Of a stretch of 64,000 nt of DNA, positions 55,293-64,000 are shown piece after piece. The notes beneath the pieces are model-generated. The model searched no databases. It worked only from the letters and a program-made list of their open reading frames with translations, and had not been told where the DNA came from. Source of the DNA: Confluentibacter flavum (lineage in GTDB: Bacteria > Bacteroidota > Bacteroidia > Flavobacteriales > Flavobacteriaceae); NCBI RefSeq assembly GCF_002843175.1, contig NZ_PJEO01000052.1, forward strand, positions 87,418 to 151,417. The letters run 5' to 3'. The translations under genes were made by a program, and so were the position numbers. Position 1 is the stretch's first letter. Each line of letters starts with the position of its first letter.

Positions 55293-58200
55293 ATGGAAAA
55301 GGAATTGAAGCAAGAATCTTTATTAGATAAATGGAAAAATAGAGAGCAAAAAACAACGAGCATAAAACCTATAGAAAAGGCGCCTCCTGGAGTTAAAATA
55401 CCACTTTCTTACGGACAAAAAAGGCTGTTTTTTTTACAACAATTGTATCCCGATAATCCATTCTACAATTATTCGGAAACGTATACTTTTATAGGTGAAT
55501 TAGTTAAAGAACATCTTATTGAAAGTTTAAAAAAAGTTTACAATGATCATGATATCTTAAGAACCACCTATCATGCCGATGGAGATACCGTTTTCCAAGA
55601 AGTTGATGCGTCTGCCAAGATGGAAATTTCAACACATGATTTAAGTAAATTAAATGAGTTAGATGCTGAAATAGAATGTCATAAAATCATGCTAGCTGAT
55701 GCCACAAAATATTTTGAGCTGGATAAAGGCCCTTTAGTTCGTGCTTCATTAATTAAAATAAATGACCTAAAACATATACTTCAAATCACCTTACACCATA
55801 TAGTAACGGATAAATGGTCCATGCAAATTTTCAGAGCTCATGTAGCTCATTATTACAGACAATTTAATAAGGATATTCGGCTTTCAGAATTAAAAAACCA
55901 ATTACAATATACTGATTATGCCTATTGGTTAGAAAATCAAGAAATAAATAACGACCATCTTAATTATTGGAAAAATAAACTTTCTGGTGAAATTCCCAAT
56001 TTAAATTTACCTACAGATTACTCCAGGCCCAAACATCCATCATTTAAAGGTGCTGCTTCGTATACTCAAGTTTTTAATAAGGATTTATCAGGTAAACTCC
56101 TAAAGCTTTCAAAAAAATTAGAAACTACGCCTTTTAATTTGATGCTTTCCGTTTATTACATAATGCTATATAAATATAGCGGTCAAACAGATATTTTGAT
56201 AGGGACGCCTGTAACAAATAGAAATCAAAAAGCACTTGAAGATCTTATTGGTTTTTTTAATGACACTATTGTTTTGCGAACCAACCTTTCCCCTTCTATG
56301 ACGTTTATGGATTTTGTAGGGAACGTACGTACAAACACGTTGGAAGCTTTCTCCAACAAAGATGTTCCTTTTGATATTTTGGTTAGAGAACTAAAAACAA
56401 ATAGGAACTTATCCATAAACCCATTTTTTCAAGTGATGTTTCTATATCACTCAGTTCCTGAAAATCCTTTTTTTGATGATAATTTAAGTTTAACGCACAC
56501 ATGGTTTGATTCTAAGGTCGCGAAATTCGATTTAACCATCTATATATCAGAAGAACATGGTTTATTTTCATCGACCTTTGAATATGCTTCCGATTTATTT
56601 GAAGAAGAAACCATAAATCGATTTCAAGATTATTTTAAACTGCTTTTAGAAGGCATCGTTTCTAATCCCAACATAGTTATAGCCGATATTCCTATCATAA
56701 ACGAAAAGGAAAAAACATTCCTTTGTAATCAAAAAAATGAATTTAGCAACCATCTCCTTGAAGAACAAGCCATACATAAAATCATTGAACAAATAGCTTC
56801 TAAATACCCAGAAAATAAAGCCGTTACCTTTGGTAATGTGTCCATGACTTATAAAGAATTGGACCATAAAGCAAGTTTAGTGGCCCAAAGTCTATTAAAA
56901 AATATTACTACAAGAAACGAAGTCATAGGCCTATGTTTAGATCGATCCATAAACATGATTGTTGGCATGCTTGGTATTTTAAAAGCTGGTTGTGCCTACC
57001 TACCAATTGACGCAGATTACCCAAAGGAACGCGTGAATTTTATGCTAAAAGATTCCAACGTAAAAATCTTATTAACTCAAAAAAATATTACTATTCATGA
57101 TACTGGTTTAGATATTTCTACCCTTTTCATTGAAAACTTAACTGATACTATTAATGAGCTGAACACTCTTGATTATCCTCAAACGAGTGAAGACGATTTA
57201 GCCTATATCATTTATACTTCAGGTAGTACAGGACAGCCAAAAGGAGTCCCTATTACCCATAAAAGCATTATTAATTCTACCACTGGAAGAATTTATTTTT
57301 ATAACCATAATCCATCAGCTTTTTTACTATTATCCTCCATATCATTTGATAGCTCGAAGGCAGGCATTTTCTGGACGCTTTGTACGGGTGGTAATTTAGT
57401 TATTAGTGAAAAACGCTTGGAACAGGATATTGATAAAATAGGTAATATTTTAAAAGATCATTCCATTAGTCATACACTCATGCTTCCATCATTATACAAA
57501 ACTATTTTAGAATATACCAGCCCAGATAGCTTTGGAACTTTAAAAACAGTTATCGTTGCTGGTGAAGCTTGTACTGAATCACTTTGCGATTATCATTTTA
57601 ATAAACTGCCTAAAGTAAAATTATATAATGAATACGGCCCCACAGAAGCCACCGTATGGTGCATCGCGTATGAAATAACAAAAGCAACTATTAAATCTTC
57701 AATACCAATAGGTAGACCCGTCGCTGGTGCAAACATTTATTTACTGGATGAAAAACTAAATTTAGTCCCAAAAGGTGCCATTGGGGAAATTTATATTGGA
57801 GGCACGGGACTTTCAAAAGGATATTTAAATAGACCCGAATTAACACGACAGGTATTTATTACAAATCCTTTCAATACTGAAGAAAAGCTCTATAAAACAG
57901 GTGATTTAGGAAAATTTCGAAATGACGGTAATATTGTATTCTTAGGAAGAAAAGATCAACAAGTTAAAATACGGGGTTTTCGTGTTGAATTAGAGGAAAT
58001 AGAACAAACATTGATGGACAGCATCATGTTTCATGGGGTTGTATTGAATTTAGAAAACAACCATCTTGACAATGAATCTGAATCTTCATCTGAGAAACCT
58101 AAACAATTAGTCGCTTATGTTATTGCAAAGACGCATTATAATAAAGCAGCATTAAAAAGTTACTTAAAAAAGCGTATTCCAAATTATATGATTCCAGCTA

Positions 58201-59318
58201 AAATAATAGAGCTAGAAGCATTTCCTAAACTACCAAATGGTAAAATTGACAAAAAAGCCCTCTCAATTTTAAAATACGCTCATTCATCTGCCAATCAAAA
58301 AGATAGTAATGTAGAACTTCCAAAGAATGAAACAGAACAAGTTATGCTTCAAATATGGCAAGACGTATTAAATATAGATGCCATAAGTACGAATGATAAT
58401 TTTTTTGAAATTGGTGGTGATTCTATTTTAAGCATTCAAATTATTGCTAAAGCACGGAAAATGGGGATGATGATTTCACCCAATCAATTATTCGAATTTC
58501 AAAATATAAAAGATTTATCTGAATATATTGATGTTAACAAAAATACCAATGAGTCGTGGGATTACGTGGCTCCACTGAGGAAAGAAGGATATAAAAAACC
58601 GTTGTTTTGTATACATGCTGGTGGCGGACATGTTTTTTTCTATAATCTTTTAACAGAATATATAGATCCTGAGCGACCAATATATGCCATACAACCATCG
58701 GGCCTTTATGGCAGCGAAGCCATGCATAAAAATGTTCAAGAAATGACTGATGATTATATAGAGTCCATTACTAAAATTCAGCCTGATGGTCCGTATAATG
58801 TGGTTGTGTACTGTTTAAGTGTTGCTATTGGTCATGAAATGGCGATACAAATGAAAAAAAGAGGCATGGATTTAAATCTGATTGTAATGGATACAATGGC
58901 AAATCCTTGGAAACTAAATACCAAAGAAAGAAAGCTAATCAGAGCTAAAAATTTTTACAAAAGATTCAAAAAAAAACCATTCCAAACCATCAAGCTTATT
59001 ATTGTTGACAGAATACCCAGTTTAAGTTTAAAAATAAAAAAATTACTGAGTATTAATAAGAAAGATCATTTTCAAAAAGTAAAGGACAATCTTGTCAACA
59101 TATGCGTTGATTATATTTGGAAACCATACCCAGTAAAAATATCATTAATACTTACTGAGAAACATGAAGAAAGTCTGAACGAAGAAACCATTAAATCATG
59201 GAAAAATCTTGCTTCAGATGGCGTAGAAATACTTTTTACAAAAGGTAACCATCGAACTTTATTTGAGAAGCCTGATATTGCGTTTGTGGCAAAAACCATT
59301 GAAAAGTGTCTAAAATAA
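55293..59318 (+). CDS. NRPS 2: C-A-T-TE with a cysteine thioesterase
   Basis: A 1341-residue synthetase. Condensation domain about 35-460 with HHIVTDKW (168-175). Adenylation domain about 485-1000: A3 YTSGSTGQPKG (from about 640), A5 NEYGPTEATVW, A7 YKTGDLGKF, A8 RGFRVELEEIE, A10 PNGKIDKKAL; uninterrupted. Pocket residues by GrsA alignment read D-S-A-M-I-A-E-V-W-K, a code I cannot assign. Carrier domain with GGDSILS, S1044. Thioesterase about 1085-1341: where most have GYSFGG this reads VYCLSV with C1174 at the nucleophile position; Asp in IVMDTMANP; His in TKGNHRTLFEKP. It is the terminal module, which should release the product. PPTase follows. Confidence 0.94.
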   Translation: MEKELKQESLLDKWKNREQKTTSIKPIEKAPPGVKIPLSYGQKRLFFLQQLYPDNPFYNYSETYTFIGELVKEHLIESLKKVYNDHDILRTTYHADGDTVFQEVDASAKMEISTHDLSKLNELDAEIECHKIMLADATKYFELDKGPLVRASLIKINDLKHILQITLHHIVTDKWSMQIFRAHVAHYYRQFNKDIRLSELKNQLQYTDYAYWLENQEINNDHLNYWKNKLSGEIPNLNLPTDYSRPKHPSFKGAASYTQVFNKDLSGKLLKLSKKLETTPFNLMLSVYYIMLYKYSGQTDILIGTPVTNRNQKALEDLIGFFNDTIVLRTNLSPSMTFMDFVGNVRTNTLEAFSNKDVPFDILVRELKTNRNLSINPFFQVMFLYHSVPENPFFDDNLSLTHTWFDSKVAKFDLTIYISEEHGLFSSTFEYASDLFEEETINRFQDYFKLLLEGIVSNPNIVIADIPIINEKEKTFLCNQKNEFSNHLLEEQAIHKIIEQIASKYPENKAVTFGNVSMTYKELDHKASLVAQSLLKNITTRNEVIGLCLDRSINMIVGMLGILKAGCAYLPIDADYPKERVNFMLKDSNVKILLTQKNITIHDTGLDISTLFIENLTDTINELNTLDYPQTSEDDLAYIIYTSGSTGQPKGVPITHKSIINSTTGRIYFYNHNPSAFLLLSSISFDSSKAGIFWTLCTGGNLVISEKRLEQDIDKIGNILKDHSISHTLMLPSLYKTILEYTSPDSFGTLKTVIVAGEACTESLCDYHFNKLPKVKLYNEYGPTEATVWCIAYEITKATIKSSIPIGRPVAGANIYLLDEKLNLVPKGAIGEIYIGGTGLSKGYLNRPELTRQVFITNPFNTEEKLYKTGDLGKFRNDGNIVFLGRKDQQVKIRGFRVELEEIEQTLMDSIMFHGVVLNLENNHLDNESESSSEKPKQLVAYVIAKTHYNKAALKSYLKKRIPNYMIPAKIIELEAFPKLPNGKIDKKALSILKYAHSSANQKDSNVELPKNETEQVMLQIWQDVLNIDAISTNDNFFEIGGDSILSIQIIAKARKMGMMISPNQLFEFQNIKDLSEYIDVNKNTNESWDYVAPLRKEGYKKPLFCIHAGGGHVFFYNLLTEYIDPERPIYAIQPSGLYGSEAMHKNVQEMTDDYIESITKIQPDGPYNVVVYCLSVAIGHEMAIQMKKRGMDLNLIVMDTMANPWKLNTKERKLIRAKNFYKRFKKKPFQTIKLIIVDRIPSLSLKIKKLLSINKKDHFQKVKDNLVNICVDYIWKPYPVKISLILTEKHEESLNEETIKSWKNLASDGVEILFTKGNHRTLFEKPDIAFVAKTIEKCLK

Positions 59319-59335
59319 CCTTGTTAACATCATTT

Positions 59336-60085
59336 ATGCAACCATCAAATACAAAATCTTTCAATCTTTCTTCAGGCATGGTTGATGTATGGTATATTGA
59401 TGTCAATAATTGTAAAAAACAAATACCATATTATACCTCACTACTTTCTACGGATGAAAAGCTAAAAGCGGATAAATTCAAGTTTATAAATGATAAAAAT
59501 ATATTTATTGTAGCTAGAGGTGTTTTAAGAGTTTTACTAGCTAAGTATCTATCAATTAATCCGAAAAAAGTGGAGTTTAAATATGGTGATTTTGGAAAAC
59601 CAGAAACGATTAATAATCAGTCCATAAACTTCAACATATCCCATTCTGGCAAGATGGCTATTTTTGGTTTTACTAAAAGCCATGACATTGGTGTGGATAT
59701 TGAAGAAATAAAAAACAACTTCGATGTATTAGATATTGCGAATAACTTTTTTTCAAAAAAGGAAATTGAGTTTCTAAATAATTTCCCAACAGAAGATCAA
59801 ACTGAAGGTTTTTATAGATGTTGGACTCGGAAAGAGTCCTTTATTAAGGCAAAATCTATAGGGCTTTCGTATCCGCTAGACTCGTTTTCTGTTTCAATAG
59901 ATTCCCATGAAAGTGCTGAATTATTAGAAACACAATGGGATATAAAGGAAAAACATAATTGGACATTATTTTCTTTTAGTCCTTATGAAAATTATATTGG
60001 TGCTATATCAGTAAAAGGAAATGTTAAAGCTGTTAAATACTTTAATTTCAATAAAACAGATATTAATTTATTGCAGACCATTTAA
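59336..60085 (+). CDS. Sfp-type 4'-phosphopantetheinyl transferase
   Basis: A 249-residue transferase that activates the carrier domains of the cluster. Signature residues: GVDIEEIKNN (metal-binding Asp and Glu) and WTRKESFIKAKSIGL. The ATG at 59336 (MQPSNTKSFNL) is chosen; a GTG at 59306 overlaps the NRPS 2 end and is possible. It ends within the 3' end of the convergent hydrolase gene, overlapping by 18 bases. A dedicated PPTase beside the synthetases supports a self-contained pathway. Confidence 0.92.
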   Translation: MQPSNTKSFNLSSGMVDVWYIDVNNCKKQIPYYTSLLSTDEKLKADKFKFINDKNIFIVARGVLRVLLAKYLSINPKKVEFKYGDFGKPETINNQSINFNISHSGKMAIFGFTKSHDIGVDIEEIKNNFDVLDIANNFFSKKEIEFLNNFPTEDQTEGFYRCWTRKESFIKAKSIGLSYPLDSFSVSIDSHESAELLETQWDIKEKHNWTLFSFSPYENYIGAISVKGNVKAVKYFNFNKTDINLLQTI

Positions 60086-62329
60086 ACTTTTTGTAAAACC
60101 AATGTTATCCATTATTAACACTCCTTTTTTAGTTCTATCAAATAGAAACTCAATATTGGTAATCTCATTAAAATCAAAAAACGGATTTAATAATTGTATA
60201 TCATTTATTGCAAAGGAAAATGTTTTAAGCATACGTTCTGATTCCTTGTAACCATTGATAAAATCAGCTTTTTCTAAAGCAACTGTTAATGGTTCTTGTA
60301 AATAGGATACTTTACTCAAAGGGAAAATAACTCGTTCCCCTTTGGAGTCTATTAATGATATTGTAAAGTCCATTAATTCTTCTTCCAAATCATTTGAATA
60401 GTCTTCTATCATAGCCATAGAAAAAACAAATAGCGTATTGGATTCAATATTCAATTTTTTTGAGGGTAATGCAATTGAAAATGATGGAGTGGAATATGTA
60501 TTTGAATTAAGGATTCTTGTATTATCCCATCCCACAACAACTCCTTTGGTTTCTCTATTTTCAAATTTCATCCTAATTTGTTCTTCACGCCAAATTATTA
60601 GATTTTTTGTTGAAATATTACCGCCATCCAAAGTAGTCGTTGATAAATTGAAGTCTTCATCAAATGTGCAAACATACTTACAATTTGAGTCTTCAAACTC
60701 ATTCAAAAAAATAGTTTCAGGAAGCCAATCATCACCTGTTCTATAATCTAAAAACAATGGTAAATACGCTTTATTGTTTTTTAGAGAAGCTTCTAAAAAA
60801 GCACTAATGTATACTTTGGCAATTTCTCTTTGCGAAGTTTCATCCATTAACTCTTTTAAGTTTAAAATACCGGTAAATGGACTAAAAGAATCTTTATTTC
60901 CCCAAGTAGTATTAAACTGTCCGTGATTTGCTCGATGAATATAAAGACCTGATTTAAAATGATATTTGCTATCACTGAATTTGATGCGGTCGTATTGTTT
61001 TAAACCAACAAAAGATCTAACCTCGGCATCATGCGAACCATGGATTGCTAAGTAGTCTATATTTTCTAAATATGAGGATTCACCTGATGGCTTATATTGT
61101 CCATCTACAGGAGCTATGGCTATGAGTGATTTTATATTAAAATTATAATCAAATGGTATTTTTGCGTTATCTGGATAATAAGGAAGCTTGTTAAATAATG
61201 CAGCATGAGCAATAGACTCACCGCCTTTAGAATGCCCTATTAAAGTAATCTTGCTAGTATCTATTTTATTAAAAAAAGGACTTTTATTTTCTTGATTCCA
61301 TTCGTGCCACAATTTCAAATGTTCTAACAACAACAATGCCCTAGCATCATTCTCCTTATAAAGAGCTCCAGCATAATAAGCCCATATATTATTAAGGAAA
61401 TTTTCATCTACAGAAACAAAAATATAACCTCGAGAAGCTAACAATTCCCCTAAATATGCATAACCAGAATCTGAAAAATCTTGCATGGGATGATCGCCAT
61501 GTACCATTAAAACCAATGGAAATGAACCATTGTTTTCTGGATACCAAACACGTGCATTTAGAGGCAAATTACTTTTGTCAAAACCCCAATACTTTGTTCT
61601 CCACCAACCCGTTAAACCACTCCAATTATCAATAAATTCAGTAGCATCAACACTTTTCGCTTTAATGTCGATTTCATTAGCATATTCTGGACGCTGTTTA
61701 TCACTTCCACTTCCATAACTTAAAGTCTTCACTTTATACAAGCCGGTTTCGGCTGGTGATTTAGCCTGTATGTGACTTATATTTGCTTGTGATAATAATG
61801 CTGCATTATTAATACTATCCCTCGTTTCAAACCCCAAAGAATTAAACAAAACAACAAATAGAACGATGCCCATAAAAGCGTATATAATCCCCAATATAGA
61901 TATGATCTTCTTCACTATTGAGAACTTATAAAAGTTACCACGGAAGAAAATATAAACCAAAAAACTACAAAGGCAAATATGAATAAGTAGAAAAGTTACT
62001 ATAATTTTATTTGAATCAAGAAGTTTATAAATAAAGAGAAGTGATACAAAACCTGCTAATCTAAAAATTCTAGGAATTCTGGATAATATATCAGTTATAT
62101 AATTAAATATTAGGCCTAATACAACAATCATTAAACCTAAAGCACCAAACACAAAAAAGACCCAATTGGAATTAATTTCCAAAGTCAATAAAACAATAAA
62201 AGCAATCAGTAAAATACCTGAAAAAGCAAACAGTCCAACTGAAATAGCATTTGTTTCTGCTTTTGTTGGTGTATAAGATTTAATAAAATTCAAAAAGTTT
62301 TTGATGATACTTAATAGTTTAATAATCAA
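60068..62329 (-). CDS. Membrane-anchored alpha/beta hydrolase
   Basis: A 753-residue protein. The first 160 residues hold about five hydrophobic segments, then an alpha/beta-hydrolase domain: LVLMVHGDHPMQDFSDSGY (oxyanion region), nucleophile Ser in ITLIGHSKGGESIAHAA, and a likely catalytic His in YIHRANHGQFNTTWG. The C-terminal 250 residues are beta-rich with no recognised fold. It is probably on the outer face of the inner membrane, acting on an ester, amide or acyl substrate. It converges on and overlaps the PPTase gene; whether it belongs to the cluster is uncertain. Confidence 0.82.
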   Translation of the reverse strand: MIIKLLSIIKNFLNFIKSYTPTKAETNAISVGLFAFSGILLIAFIVLLTLEINSNWVFFVFGALGLMIVVLGLIFNYITDILSRIPRIFRLAGFVSLLFIYKLLDSNKIIVTFLLIHICLCSFLVYIFFRGNFYKFSIVKKIISILGIIYAFMGIVLFVVLFNSLGFETRDSINNAALLSQANISHIQAKSPAETGLYKVKTLSYGSGSDKQRPEYANEIDIKAKSVDATEFIDNWSGLTGWWRTKYWGFDKSNLPLNARVWYPENNGSFPLVLMVHGDHPMQDFSDSGYAYLGELLASRGYIFVSVDENFLNNIWAYYAGALYKENDARALLLLEHLKLWHEWNQENKSPFFNKIDTSKITLIGHSKGGESIAHAALFNKLPYYPDNAKIPFDYNFNIKSLIAIAPVDGQYKPSGESSYLENIDYLAIHGSHDAEVRSFVGLKQYDRIKFSDSKYHFKSGLYIHRANHGQFNTTWGNKDSFSPFTGILNLKELMDETSQREIAKVYISAFLEASLKNNKAYLPLFLDYRTGDDWLPETIFLNEFEDSNCKYVCTFDEDFNLSTTTLDGGNISTKNLIIWREEQIRMKFENRETKGVVVGWDNTRILNSNTYSTPSFSIALPSKKLNIESNTLFVFSMAMIEDYSNDLEEELMDFTISLIDSKGERVIFPLSKVSYLQEPLTVALEKADFINGYKESERMLKTFSFAINDIQLLNPFFDFNEITNIEFLFDRTKKGVLIMDNIGFTKSLNGLQ

Positions 62330-62391
62330 TAAAATTATTTCAATATAATAATATTATTTAACAATTATTACTATAAATAATGTAAATTTAA

Positions 62392-63372
62392 TCAGTGCAC
62401 CGGGCTCTGTGTACATGGACAATTACTGATTCCCTGTAAAAATTCCAACCCAATCGTAATAACATGGGTACCTGAATTGTAACCCGATAGATCGTTCATA
62501 GTTACTTGGTACGCATATCCAAAATAGAAAATATCCTTCTTAAAGCCCAGCATTGGTCCCAGATTCAAGGGCTTAAAGAACTGGTCGTTCAAGAAACGGT
62601 AGGATACCCCGGCCCAATAATAATCCTCGTTCCTGTTGAACTTCCTGAACTTGAAATTGAGATCGGTGCTGCTCCGGTTGTCACTGCTGAACATCTGGTA
62701 GTAAATGGAGGGCTCAAACTCCAGTCCGCTCTTCTTTGGGCCGTTAAAGGTATAGCCGGAATATACCTGATAGTTCAACAGCAAATTTGGCTCCGCGATC
62801 CTTATGTCCTCATCTATTTTTTTCTCCAATATGTTATTGGCATTAAAACTAAAGAAGAACCCCTTGTTCCTGTACAGCATGCCCACATCAAAATTATTGT
62901 TATTGGTAGATCTATCGTCCGTTATAAGTGGATTTGAAACTGGTGGCTGGTCCGTGCCATTGTTGAACTTACTGATATCAATTCTAAAGTTATTAATGTT
63001 ATAGGATATCCCAAACGATAGATATTGCTTGGAATAATAATCCAGGATAAGATGGTGAGCAAAGGAGAACTTGGCCCCTTTTTGGATGGTGTTCCCATTC
63101 TTGTCGTTATAGAACGACACCCCCACTCCACTACGGTCCGCAATCCTGAAATCGGCATAGAACGATTGGTTGTCCGGTGCATCCTTTATGCCGACCCATT
63201 GCGTCAGGCCATTGGCCCTTAACTTTAGATTATCGCCTATGCCCGCATAGGTCGGTGAGACCACAAAATTGTTGTCCGCCAAATATTGCGTAAAGACCGG
63301 CAGGTTAAGCTCTTGCCCATGGCCTTTGGCTAGGACCAGTAATAATAGTAGGTATATAATCAGTTTTCGCAT
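62392..63372 (-). CDS. PorP/SprF-family type IX secretion membrane protein
   Basis: A 326-residue outer-membrane protein of the PorP/SprF family. Signal peptide MRKLIIYLLLLLVLAKGHGQ; family start ELNLPVFTQYLADNNFVVSP (read as PVFTQYLADN...NPAYAG-like), strand-rich barrel with GVGVSFYNDKNGN and HHLILDYYSKQYLSFG, and GYAYQVTMND near the end. These proteins pair with a large type B T9SS cargo encoded upstream and anchor it at the cell surface. The codon use and G+C are higher than in the rest of the window. Confidence 0.92.
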   Translation of the reverse strand: MRKLIIYLLLLLVLAKGHGQELNLPVFTQYLADNNFVVSPTYAGIGDNLKLRANGLTQWVGIKDAPDNQSFYADFRIADRSGVGVSFYNDKNGNTIQKGAKFSFAHHLILDYYSKQYLSFGISYNINNFRIDISKFNNGTDQPPVSNPLITDDRSTNNNNFDVGMLYRNKGFFFSFNANNILEKKIDEDIRIAEPNLLLNYQVYSGYTFNGPKKSGLEFEPSIYYQMFSSDNRSSTDLNFKFRKFNRNEDYYWAGVSYRFLNDQFFKPLNLGPMLGFKKDIFYFGYAYQVTMNDLSGYNSGTHVITIGLEFLQGISNCPCTQSPVH

Positions 63373-63410
63373 TTGTTTTGTTTTTTAGAGGGTTCAGCCA
63401 CTGGTTTCCA

Positions 63411-64000
63411 TTATCTATAAAGGGTAAAGTGCCCCACAAAATCACGATCATCTTTTGGGTCGTTCAATTTCACTACGTACCAATAATCCCCTGATGGCAA
63501 TTCTTTTCCATTATAATTACCGTCCCATTTATCTCCCACACGGAGCGTTGCTATCTTACGTCCATATCTATCAAAAATATCAACCGTCAAATTCCTATAT
63601 TGTGTGGCGCATCCCGGTCCCCATCCTTCGGTAACAGGCGTGAAATAATTTGGGATACATACATCTATATATTCAAAATACCTGGTTGCCATTGCCGTAC
63701 AGCCATAACTATCTGTCACCGTGACCGTGTAATCCCCAGATCTATAGATCAGGAACGTGTTGGCGCTTCCGTAATCCTCTCCGTTCAGCGTATACTGGTA
63801 AACCCCAGATCCACCCGTGGTAACGGCAACAATCTCATTTAGTCCGCCATCAGCCAATGCCAATGCCAATGGGTCGTATTGTTCGATATCAAAGGCCGGT
63901 GTCCTTTGGATACACCCATTGGTATGCCTTACATCAATATAATGATTTAATCCAGGTGGCACATCCACAAAGACATTGCTTGCCTGGTATGGCCCGCCGT
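63411..64000 (-). CDS. Type B T9SS-sorted secreted protein, C-terminal part (runs off the right edge)
   Basis: The open frame continues to the window edge on the minus strand, with no start needed: residues GGPYQASNVFVDVPPGLNHY lie across 63,996-63,937. It contains a SprB-like repeat (GGLNEIVAVTTGGSGVYQYT, GDYTVTVTDSYGC) and ends in the type B (gliding-motility) sorting domain: IPNYFTPVTEGWGPGC, VDIFDRYGRKIATL, and GHFTLYR at the C-terminus. It is exported by the type IX system and held at the surface, probably via the PorP/SprF protein downstream. Full length is not visible. Confidence 0.9.
   Translation of the reverse strand, partial: GGPYQASNVFVDVPPGLNHYIDVRHTNGCIQRTPAFDIEQYDPLALALADGGLNEIVAVTTGGSGVYQYTLNGEDYGSANTFLIYRSGDYTVTVTDSYGCTAMATRYFEYIDVCIPNYFTPVTEGWGPGCATQYRNLTVDIFDRYGRKIATLRVGDKWDGNYNGKELPSGDYWYVVKLNDPKDDRDFVGHFTLYR

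Noticed and set aside
47065..60085. The NRPS cluster as a classical catecholate or hydroxamate siderophore locus
   Set aside because: There are no isochorismate, 2,3-dihydroxybenzoate, ornithine hydroxylase or IucA/IucC-type genes in the window.
62506..63004. Plus-strand open frames opposite the PorP gene
   Set aside because: They follow from the biased codons of a GC-richer gene on the other strand; no ribosome-binding context.

Overview
The window is an AT-rich stretch of chromosome from a marine-type flavobacterium (Bacteroidota, Flavobacteriaceae). The evidence is PorP/SprF and a type B sorting domain of the type IX secretion system, SusC-like TonB receptors with carboxypeptidase-like N-terminal domains, Flavobacteria-restricted DUF families (DUF6452/DUF6048, DUF6010, CCC-motif proteins, DUF5362), a Flavobacteria-style 6S RNA, and promoters of the Bacteroidota form TTG-N19-TAnnTTTG. 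The genus cannot be told from the sequence.

Positions 1-23,000 are mostly core genes: gyrA, clpC, a UMF1-type MFS carrier, an M48 lipoprotein protease, two adjacent msrB genes, a frameshifted DUF1572 gene, type II NADH dehydrogenase, dihydrolipoyl dehydrogenase, aroQ, xerD, rny, 6S RNA, zapA with a coiled-coil partner, an M23 peptidase and a TonB receptor. Positions 23,000-42,400 hold small accessory genes (including a nucleotide cyclase with a YHS-like tail), a cysteine desulfurase, a Smr protein, a cluster of tiny membrane proteins (CD225, DUF2752, CCC motif), rocD, rlmD, the agmatine-to-putrescine pair aguB-aguA, a transaldolase, an SDR, the SRP RNA, a glutamine cyclotransferase and an MFS carrier. 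Positions 42,500-47,000 hold a two-component block: a PAS histidine kinase with a NarL-type regulator, a hybrid kinase, and a lone receiver.

The most unusual part is 47,065-62,329, a compact non-ribosomal peptide cluster arranged around a divergent control region at 53,734-54,061. Leftward run a free carrier protein, NRPS 1 (C-A-T) and a TonB-dependent receptor. Rightward run a HupE/UreJ-type membrane protein, NRPS 2 (C-A-T-TE) and an Sfp-type phosphopantetheinyl transferase; a membrane-anchored alpha/beta hydrolase converges on it. The adenylation domain of NRPS 1 is interrupted between its A8 and A10 motifs by about 330 residues carrying a zinc-knuckle-like CxxC/CxxC pair, a PP-loop SGGKDS and a CNGC motif, as in N-acetyl sugar amidotransferases and tRNA thiolases. 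Its pocket residues read as an asparagine code. The thioesterase of NRPS 2 has Cys in place of the catalytic Ser. With the outer-membrane receptor and the HupE-like (nickel/cobalt-type) permease, the simplest hypothesis is a small, possibly thioamide- or amide-modified, peptide metallophore made and retrieved by this locus. The domain calls are read from sequence; the chemistry and the metal are inference.

The right edge (62,392-64,000) carries porP/sprF and the 3' end of a secreted type B T9SS cargo gene, visibly richer in G+C than the rest.
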